A stretch of DNA of 64,000 bases from contig RPFO01001842.1 of assembly GCA_009746045.1 (NCBI GenBank), forward strand, positions 1 through 64,000. The letters run 5' to 3'. Shown piece by piece: positions 56,701-64,000 of this stretch. Positions within the stretch are counted from its first letter, which is position 1. The number at the start of each line of letters is the position of its first letter. The translations under genes were made by a program, and so were the position numbers. The notes below the pieces were generated by a model, which had not been told where the DNA came from, made no database searches, and saw only the letters and a program-made list of their open reading frames with translations. The DNA comes from Mesostigma viride. Its lineage: Eukaryota > Streptophyta > Mesostigmatophyceae > Mesostigmatales > Mesostigmataceae.

Positions 56701-59660
56701 TGGACATTGGTCGCAAACAAACAGTTCACAGGATTTTCTAGCACCGTTGCAGTACACAGGCACTACAGCAGCTAACCAACAACTCCCCTCCTTTCCTTGG
56801 TAATTCGGACATGTCCTTATCACCACCTCAAGAAATCCATGGCTACCGGCTGCCACTGCACCTCAAGTTGTGACCAGGCCCAGGCACCACCCAGGGGTAC
56901 AGAAAGTCATGCCCCTACCTTGGGCATATGCCCACCAAGAGCACATGGAAGGACCCAAGCCCCTGGTCTTTTACATAAACTAACCCTTCTTTGGCAAATT
57001 ACATCTGGCATCAGCTGTATCCATACTTCCAAGATGGAGCCATCGCCATATCCACACAACTGTTACTGTTAGACCCTAAACCCTAACATTCCAACACCTA
57101 TCGGCCTCATACAATGCCACCTCATGCTCCTCCTCCCCCACCTTTGGCTCAGGGTGGGCGTGGCCGACCTATCCACTTACCACCCACACTGCCATCACCA
57201 ACATCGTCGAGTTCCGCTTCTACTCCCCCCCCCCTCCTCACCTCGGGCATGGATGGGAAGACCAGCACGGCATCCAGCTGCGCGCGCAGCGGCTCGATGA
57301 TCTCCTTAACCTTTTCCGCAATCTCCTCGATGAAGATGAGGCTGCCGATGAAGATGTTCGCGTGCTGCACGTCCTCCTTGAACGTGGCCAGGTTCTCTGC
57401 GCTGCGCAGCTCCTCCACCAGGTAGCCCACCAACTCGACGCACATGTCGTCGCGCTTGGCATTGATCGCCCGCACTGCCGCTGTCAATGACGACTGGTAC
57501 TGCGCCTCCAGGACGAGGTACACAATCTTAACAACGGGCCGGCCGCGCGCATCCGGCTTGATGCGGCGGATCTCCGGCTTCACATTTGTGTACCCGGCCA
57601 TCATCATCTGGGTGGGCGCCTGGGGGGTGGTATTGGATGCAGGGTCAGAGACAGCAAGGGATGGGGTACAGAGGGCAAAAATGGGATAGGGTAATGCTGT
57701 GCATGTGAGCGCGAGCCGAAGGGCCACATCCAACAGTAAATGGAATGCCCTGGTTGAGGTGAGAATGGAACAGAACTGAGACCTAGAGCTCCGACCTCCA
57801 ATAAACGGCGAGATTTCTAATAAATTATAAGAAAAGCTTTCTACCGAGGTTTAAATCTGGTATCGAAAAGTTGACGTCATATGATTATTGAGCACAGTAA
57901 ACATGACCAGTTACTTCGCACACGGCCACAATACCTGTGCTCGCACGTTCTGCTTGTTATCCTTCAAGAGCAAGTGACAAATGTGATTTTGATCTGGCCC
58001 CAAGAGCATTTGCACAGGGCCCATGAGTTTGCATCAGTAGCGGACAATGCACTGCTGCACAGCATCCAAGGTCATTTGGTCAGATCTTTGATCTGGAATA
58101 AAACACATTTGATGAAAACCTTTCCCCCTTCAACCACCACCGAGCTCTGTCATCATTGTATGATGGCCCACCCCGAAGTGCGTACTGACATTCAGACCCA
58201 ACCACTTGTCACTCACCTTGGTGGCCTTGGTTGCCACCGACGACGCCGCCAGCTTGGCCGATAGGTCATCGACCTGCACATGTACGTACATGTATTTGCA
58301 TGTGTCAAGAAGGCATAACAGGTCAGCAAGGCAAACTACCAAGTTGGAGGGTCAGGCATATCGCTGGTGCGGGAGAAGGGGCTACACCTTCCCTGCAAGA
58401 CCTTGCCATGCAACAGAGACAGCCATCTGCCTCTACCAACATCCACGGTCAGTCCGTCTGAAAGAGTGAGGGTGGATAGGGTTGAACAGGGAGCGTCAAA
58501 CTGGGAGAACTGCTTGCATGTCAAGGGCCTATTGCTTCTATTGCTGCCACTGACAATTGGTCCCAACTACCGGGCGATTGGCATTGATCACACCGGTTCA
58601 TTAGATGACAAGCTCTTCCCGGGGATGACACTTGCAGTGTCAAAATAGAAAAAAGATATATTTGTTAATAAATGTGCTGATGGAATCGCGTCCATACAGC
58701 ATGTCACTAAGCACATCCTAAACAACACTACTGATTATTCCAGAAGGTAAAATTTTGCAGTGAAAGGCAGTGGACAGGGCCAGCTGGACTAGAAATTAAG
58801 TAACTATTCTACAACTACCGTGATTGTTTGGCCGTGGTAACGAACGCTTCAGCTCGTTGTACAACAAAAGCTTCAAACATTAAATTACCGAGCAAGCACC
58901 AGCGTAACAGCAGTACGAAGCGCAGATTTTCATACAAGGACAAGCAATAAACAATGCAGAATACTGAACATAACGCCCTAAAACACAGGCCGAGTCCTAC
59001 TCAAAGGACAACATCACTGAGGAATGGCAGCTCGCATGCCACGGCTTATCACCTCAGCGTCCGTTTCATCGGTACCAGTTTCTTACCTGGGAGACACGAA
59101 GGCCGTCGACGGCAGATGGACGGCGAAGCCCATCGCACGAGCCAATGACCGGGCGAGCCGAGGGGGCTGCATGGAACAAACAAACAAGGGCGCGGTCACC
59201 ATTTCATGTGCAGCGATGAGTACTTTTGCTTCAGTGGGTTCGCCGCCACTACGTGGGGACTTCCATCGGCTGGAGTCCAATGTAATCTACATGGGTGTAG
59301 AGCTATTTACATCATACTGTCGATGGAGCGCTGCCAAAGTTAGATATAAACCAATCCGGCAATGGCCGTATGCAGGCTCTCAACCCCGAGAAGCGTTGGC
59401 GGCTCGTCCACCCTATCCCAAAAGCTTGCAGCTGCCTCAAGGGATGGCTTGATCTCAACAAGGCAACCGGCTCTCTACCGTTCCGATCAATAAATGAGTA
59501 AGCACATATTTTCCGTGACGTACAACAACGACGGCATTCTACGCCAGTGACTAAGCATACCTGGTCCCTTCTTCCTGTTACATCTAGACGTGGAAAGCGC
59601 GGAAGCAGGCTGTACCCTAACGACCGGGGCAGCCTGCATGTTAACCGCGGCCCCCTGCAT
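50795..59660 (-). CDS. ChlH: Magnesium chelatase subunit H, nine exons
   Basis: ChlH binds protoporphyrin IX and, with ChlI and ChlD, inserts Mg2+ in the chloroplast, the first step committed to chlorophyll. Exons in coding order: 59,561-59,660; 59,087-59,166; 58,217-58,273; 57,242-57,619; 55,999-56,504; 54,712-55,282; 52,677-54,221; 51,623-52,249; 50,795-51,169. All junctions are GT-AG with matching phases, giving 1412 residues, close to the usual ~1380-1400. Residues 1-79 are Arg/Ser/Ala-rich (transit peptide and linker). The N-terminal chelatase domain begins at [15 protein letters not shown]. The CobN/ChlH body includes [14 protein letters not shown]-like [65 protein letters not shown] and the C-terminal [18 protein letters not shown]. 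In-frame ATGs at 59,660 and 59,639 are both possible starts. No frame damage seen. Confidence 0.95.
52300..52362. repeat. 36-bp tandem duplication in a ChlH intron
   Basis: GGGGGGAAGACAAGTGGCATGACCAAG occurs twice, ~36 bp apart, in the intron between exons 7 and 8. Confidence 0.85.
55570..55870 (+). repeat. Dispersed LTR-like repeat, copy 2, inside ChlH intron 5
   Basis: Collinear with 31,085-31,486 (GTTGTATTGCACCCAC, TGTGGCCTGCCCGCTTGAGG, GTAGTGAGAGAAG, GCTTGAAGGTTCCTTGATAG, GGTACCCACATCATGCAGTC). It is antisense to ChlH and lies between its exons 5 and 6, where splicing should remove it. Confidence 0.7.
55856..55976. repeat. Four tandem 30-bp units in ChlH intron 5
   Basis: The unit AACATCATGCAGTCTACTTG plus CTAATGAATT is repeated four times with a few substitutions, directly at the end of the LTR-like repeat. 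It was probably seeded by that repeat's terminal CCCACATCATGCAGTC. Confidence 0.9.
58217..58273 (-). CDS. ChlH: ChlH exon 3 (57-nt microexon)
   Basis: Acceptor CATGTGCAG|GTC, donor ACCAAG|GTGAGT. Encodes [19 protein letters not shown], which runs in phase into [10 protein letters not shown] of exon 4. Confidence 0.85.
59087..59166 (-). CDS. ChlH: ChlH exon 2 (transit peptide)
   Basis: Acceptor TTCCATGCAG|CC after a T-rich tract; donor TCTCCCAG|GTAAGA. The 80-nt exon encodes [19 protein letters not shown] and DGLRVSQ, rich in Arg and Ser. It ends in phase 0, as exon 3 requires. Confidence 0.75.
59561..59660 (-). CDS. ChlH: ChlH exon 1 (transit peptide)
   Basis: A stop TAG lies two codons before the first ATG (59,660). 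A second ATG at 59,639 gives [19 protein letters not shown], a typical plastid transit start. The exon ends GGACCAG|GTATGC in phase 1, which joins the CC at the start of exon 2 to make Ala. Found by phase matching and not by homology. Confidence 0.75.
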
Positions 59661-61536
59661 CAGCTATCGTTTTTTGATAAAAATGGGATGGAGGATGAAT
59701 TGAGCGACGCGGGATGGCGAGGTGATGGCGGTGGTGGTCGTCTTATTCTCGTTGGAAAGGATTTGATCGGTCGAGGCTGAGGGAATAAAATGCACATTGG
59801 AAACGTGGTTGGCCCTACGTTGCCGACAGGGCTCACGCGTGTGGATTGGTCCAATCCGTACTTTCAGTTACCGTCACGGATGACCAGCCTATGTACACTG
59901 AAGATGACGCACCGGGTCGTTATTTAATGGTCATTGTCCCAGACTTGGGCTGCCGTGGCAACAAGCCTCAATCAGGGACCTGGCTTTTATTAAATCAGGG
60001 TTGCCAGGAATACAAGAGGGAAAAGGTTCCGGGTTTGCTTATGAGCCCTGGTGAACCCTGTCATTATTACGCCAAGCTGTTTTTCCCCACCCGCTGTTGT
60101 ACACCTGGCATTCCAGCGCAAAGCGCCGATCAGATCGTGCCAGCCACACAATAAGTATCTTCAGATACTTCTAAAGATCCCGTATCTCTTGTCAACCACT
60201 GAACTAAGGTCATCCCCTATCCTCCAAAGGTCGGTGTCAGAGTGCTACGTAGCGCATTTGGGAAGATCATTCCAGAACTAGATAGCGGTTTACAGTTGGC
60301 AAGAGCAACAACCGAATAAACTGTTGGCAAGGGCAACAACCGAATAATGGACAAGACGTGGACACGTTGGAATAGCGATGCGGGAACGAGATAAGGGAAG
60401 GTGGTATCTCAGACGGCCACGAGTGCGCAGCCCCATGCTGATTATGCGATGTGCGTTATCTCAATTATCTGGTTCCGCACCCGCATCCCTCCGCGCCGCG
60501 CCGCGGCCTACGTACATTTATTAGCCGCTTTTAGGCCTGACGGATCCCTCCTGATGAATCCTGATCGAAGACGTCTGATGAATCCTGATCGAAGTACAGT
60601 GTACACCGACGTACTGTAAACCGTTGGGTCGAGGTTCGAGAGTTAAGACATGAGTTGAGACTTCCGAGTTCTCTGTGCTCAACTCACAACTCTCTACTGT
60701 ACTGTAGTCAATTTGTCATGCCCAGTCTGACTGATGATGACTGTACGGGTGTACATTCTAGTGACCGACGTATGTACAATGTACACCGTATTTGCATCGG
60801 TGACAGGGCATGCTGCGGAGTGCGGATTGCGCAAGCAATGCGTGCGTCAGCATAGATCGCGCATTTACCGCCACGTCACTGCTTCAGTCTTCCAGAACCT
60901 ACTGTACAGTACGGGCACGGGAACAATACAGTATACGCCAGAAGAATGTTTCAGGTTGCCCCAAGGTCATCCAGTCGGTCAGGTCTTCCCCAAGACAAAA
61001 GAGGGCCCCCACCAAATGGGTTCCCCAAGGGTGACCATTTCAAAGAAATATTTACAGCTGTACAGTTGTTGTTGCTGTTGTTGTGTCCCACGCCGCCCAA
61101 GGGCAGCAGCTGTAGTGGCCGAGGGCCGCTCAGTCGTTTATCAGTGGTAACCATTAACCAATCCAGAAACTAATTACTTCAATCAGATACATATCCTGAG
61201 AGATCCGGCTGGGCTACAGTATACACACCCTTCTGCTTGCGGCCAACCCCTTAAAATAGCCGGGCTACGTAATGCGAATTTAACTTCAGCGTTCGTCGGC
61301 CATAGCCAACATAGACTGGCCATTGGACAATCTTCCTTTCGACTCTTTTCACGACCAGGATCCTTAGATCCGTAGATCCGTATTGACAAACCAACGCGCT
61401 TTCTCATCAGGTGAATTCGGATAAATGGCCGCATGGCTTTGAGAGACAAACTATGAATGCAACGGACGACAGGGAAACGCCGCGAATTTAACACGGGATC
61501 TCAGTCAGTTTATGATACGCCGACTTCGTAGTCCTC
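59661..61536. promoter_or_regulatory. Divergent intergenic region ChlH / dynein LC1
   Basis: A 1.9-kb gap separates the two head-to-head starts, so both promoters must be here. I cannot place a TATA box with confidence. Visible structure: a 27-bp tandem pair GTTGGCAAGAGCAACAACCG (60,295-60,348), a pair TGATGAATCCTGATCGAAG (60,552-60,597), and a hairpin TACAGT...ACTGTA near 60,596-60,620. Confidence 0.5.
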
Positions 61537-62099
61537 ATGGCTAAACCAACAACCATAAAGGAAGCCATCAAGGCATTCGAGGCAGCGCAAAATGTGGTTG
61601 CCACGGAAACAGACAAAGTTCTCTTGTACGGCCAAATCCCCCCGATTGAGAAAATGGACGCAACGTTGAGTACCCTGAAGGCCTGCGTTCACCTCAGCCT
61701 TTCCACGAACAATATTGAGAAAATTAGCAGCTTGTCCGGAATGGATAATCTCAAGGTAGCAATTCAGAAATAGGGTTATGCAGGCAAAATGCATCGTTCC
61801 TCGGCAGGAATAAGTCTTTAATGCATATATTCGATGGACGCGCGACCTTGCATTCGGTACCTGAAGATGGGCTCGCACGACATGTTCGTAACTTCTATGC
61901 GCGTCGAGGTTGTCTCTGCATGCGGTGGAACATGGTGCAGATTCTGTCTCTTGGGCGCAACCTGATCAAGAAAGTTGAAAATCTGGATGGTGTGGCCGAA
62001 ACGCTGGAAGAGCTCTGGATGAGTTACAACCAAGTCGAGAAACTTGTGAACATCGACAAGCTCCAGAAACTGAAAGTTCTCTTTTTGTCAAACAACAAG
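61537..62099 (+). CDS. Axonemal outer-arm dynein light chain 1 (LC1/DNAL1), 5' exons only
   Basis: LC1 is a leucine-rich-repeat protein that binds the motor domain of an outer-arm dynein heavy chain and tunes flagellar beating. Exon 1 (61,537-61,755, 73 codons, donor CTCAAG|GTAGCA) starts [15 protein letters not shown] and has [20 protein letters not shown] and [17 protein letters not shown]. Exon 2 (61,941-62,099, 53 codons, acceptor GGTGCAG|ATT, donor AACAAG|GTATGC) has [33 protein letters not shown] and [10 protein letters not shown]. The LRR consensus LxxLxLSxNxI is obvious. Both introns are phase 0. The remaining ~70 residues are not found before 64,000, so the gene is cut by the window edge or has a long third intron. 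Confidence 0.93.
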
Positions 62100-64000
62100 G
62101 TATGCCCTGTTAAACCTCCAACCATTTCTGCCACAACAGCTACAGGTTTTACAGCAGTCAGTATTGCACTGTACATGTACCTATTTTTCCGGGTATTCCA
62201 GTGCTAATCCATCAAATGCGAAGCTGTATCGTGGCAGTTTGCCTCTCTCTCGCCACTACCGCCACCCCTGCTGAAATTACCCTGTATTGTTCCTGCACAC
62301 CCTCGCCTTGTTAGCGGTGACCATGGTGGTGACCATATATAACATGTTGCCTGAGATGTCGGCCATATAGTCGCAATGGCCCCACTGGCAACCCATTGGT
62401 GCGAACAGATGTCACGTGTTTGCAATCGCAGTGCTGCTCTTACATGGGGGATGGAAGAGGAAGCGACCTGTTGTGTTTGTATGTAGGGATTGAATGATAG
62501 ATGACGGAAGTGAGAGCGGCAACTCAAGTTAAATACTGGTATATCTATGCAGGATTTACGTGGTAGTTGGATTCCTTTTGTTGCACCAATGCCTCCCTCG
62601 CATCCTGCAATTTCGAACTGAGAGCTCGCAGCTACACAGAACTTCATCGCAAAACGAATTCAAATGGGAATGGGGGAGGCATGACTGTGAGAAGTCGGAA
62701 TTCCAGCCTTCCCTGGAAGCGTTGGAATGCTGCAATTCTGGAATGCTGGACTTTCTTGTGTATTGGATGGTGCCAGGAGTTTGTATTCTGATCGAATATG
62801 TACTTGTGAGACCACCATGTGTTATCATGGGAAAGTTCCAAATATTCTGGGGCATTTGCTCTACTCAGTCTGCCATCTCAGCTTGGTCGGCAGGGCCATG
62901 CTCATTGTGTGTGACGCTGCGCGCGTGCGGCTGAAGGGTGACTGTCATGATTGAACCCTAAACAGATTACTCCAGTGTCCGACAGGCCTGTCTCTTCCTT
63001 GTTTCGCTATGTGTCAATATAAGTATCAGCATGTCCACCCCTTAATTGGCCACATTATGTGCCAACGAGCCTCATCCCTGCCAAGCCACACGGATACGAC
63101 ACGGGCATATGCACCCCGACATGGCCGCCCTGTAACCACGGTGGCAACTGACAAGGCAGCCTGGTGAAGGTGGACCGTAGTAACTTTCGGTACCTGGTGC
63201 CAGGTCTTTGTCGTCAACTGGCACACCCCGCCAAAAGTGCTCGTGGCCCGGCCACAGAGCCAGACTGAGGCCCAATGGGAGGGTGCAACTTCCCTACCTA
63301 GACATGGCCACAGAACAGAGTTTCTGAAGCTGATTATTTGCAGCCAACTATAAACACCCTCAGCAAGTTAGCCCGTGCAGTCAGCTTGATTTTAGAGGTG
63401 GCTAGCTCATCTTGTGGATTTTGAGGCTAAACTTTGTTCGAAAAGAGCCACATGCAAACATGACAACCTTAGAAATAGTATAACTGAAATGTTTGACATG
63501 GGGTTTGGAAACAAGTGATCCGAGGGCATAGCATCCCTTCATGCAGAACAAAGTGGGATAAAAGTCAAGCCACGCCCTTCCTGGTAGCCCAAACCCATTT
63601 TTAGCTGCTGCAACTTCCCACTCGCTTGCTTGGAGAAGAAGATTCCAAACTGTACTCCGTACAAGCACTCCTAGATTCTCTAGATGAGACCTTTCAGCTG
63701 AGGTATCAGAGGCTTATACTAGAGGCCTGTGCATATGATTACGCAACGCTCTCCCTGACAGGGTGGGGGGTTACCTACAAGCCGCAAATATCAAGATTAA
63801 CCAAGAAAGCAATTGAAAACGTTTTTTTGACAATGTCTAATGTGGACTTTTAGCTGGAGACGGTAACACAACCATATTGGCAACATTAACGTTATTATAA
63901 TAAAATATAGCCCAACTATCGTAGTAGTGCTGGTTTAAAAGTTTCTAAGAATAGCATGCACGTATGTTCATTGACGCCTGCTGCCCCGGTGCCCCCCAAA
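62100..64000. other. Probable intron of the dynein LC1 gene
   Basis: From the GTATGC donor at 62,100 to the window end I find no sequence that resembles the next LC1 segment (xNWxEIxKL, LEDLxLxGNPL). ORFs here are short and unrecognised. Confidence 0.5.

Noticed and set aside
58336-58566. Minus ORF just upstream of ChlH exon 3 as the first exon
   Set aside because: Its possible donors give the wrong phase for exon 3, whereas the 59,087-59,166 exon fits both splice sites and phase.
60549-60620. Hammerhead ribozyme from CTGATGA and CGAAG words
   Set aside because: Stem II would be three base pairs with a two-base loop, position 15.1/16.1 does not pair, and no stem I partner exists. The words recur only because of a local tandem duplication.
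62560-62934. 124-codon ORF as the third dynein LC1 exon
   Set aside because: Contains a KWEWG word loosely like the expected NWGE segment, but nothing before or after matches LC1 and no suitable acceptor and frame connect it.

Overview
The window comes from the nuclear genome of a green (chlorophyte-type) alga. Two host genes at the right edge support this. One is a spliced eukaryotic ChlH (magnesium chelatase H subunit) with a transit-peptide-like N-terminus. The other is the 5' part of the gene for axonemal outer-arm dynein light chain 1, which implies a flagellate or a lineage that keeps flagella. Introns are GT-AG. I cannot name the species.

Layout. 1-8.7 kb is a ~70-bp satellite with long internal duplications, followed by a G-rich ~30-bp minisatellite (8.97-9.47 kb). 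11.0-12.7 kb is a 5'-truncated REL-type LINE. 13.5-22.3 kb holds a multi-exon DDE-like transposase gene, with a 3-copy ~230-bp repeat in front of it. One intron of that gene has been invaded by a tandem LTR-gag-LTR-gag-LTR array (TR-GAG type, 16,672-21,456) with a perfect 5-bp target duplication. 23-36.3 kb is a nest of rearranged copies of a repeat family encoding an L1-ORF1p-like RNA-binding protein. It is broken up by a complete but frameshifted piggyBac (25,612-28,963), a non-autonomous piggyBac-like element (33,759-35,447), a LINE tail and a 0.9-kb tetranucleotide array. 36.9-44.0 kb carries two REL-type LINEs of different subfamilies head to tail, each bounded by the same GGATATATAT decamer. 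45.0-48.1 kb is an uninterrupted 1018-codon Penelope-like ORF with its GIY-YIG nuclease at the N-terminus (Chlamys-like permuted architecture).

50.8-59.7 kb (minus) is ChlH. I could assemble nine exons with consistent splice phases (1412 residues), including three short 5' exons that encode the transit peptide and linker. 61.5 kb onward (plus) is the dynein LC1 gene, truncated by the window edge. The two genes are head to head, ~1.9 kb apart.

Apart from these two host genes, nearly everything recognisable is mobile or repetitive DNA. Many of the transposon ORFs break at G or C homopolymers, which could be real slippage or consensus error. The most novel-looking items are the permuted Penelope ORF, the tandem TR-GAG array with a second overlapping ORF, the shared AT-rich target decamer of two LINE subfamilies, and the terminally inverted L1-ORF1-like family.
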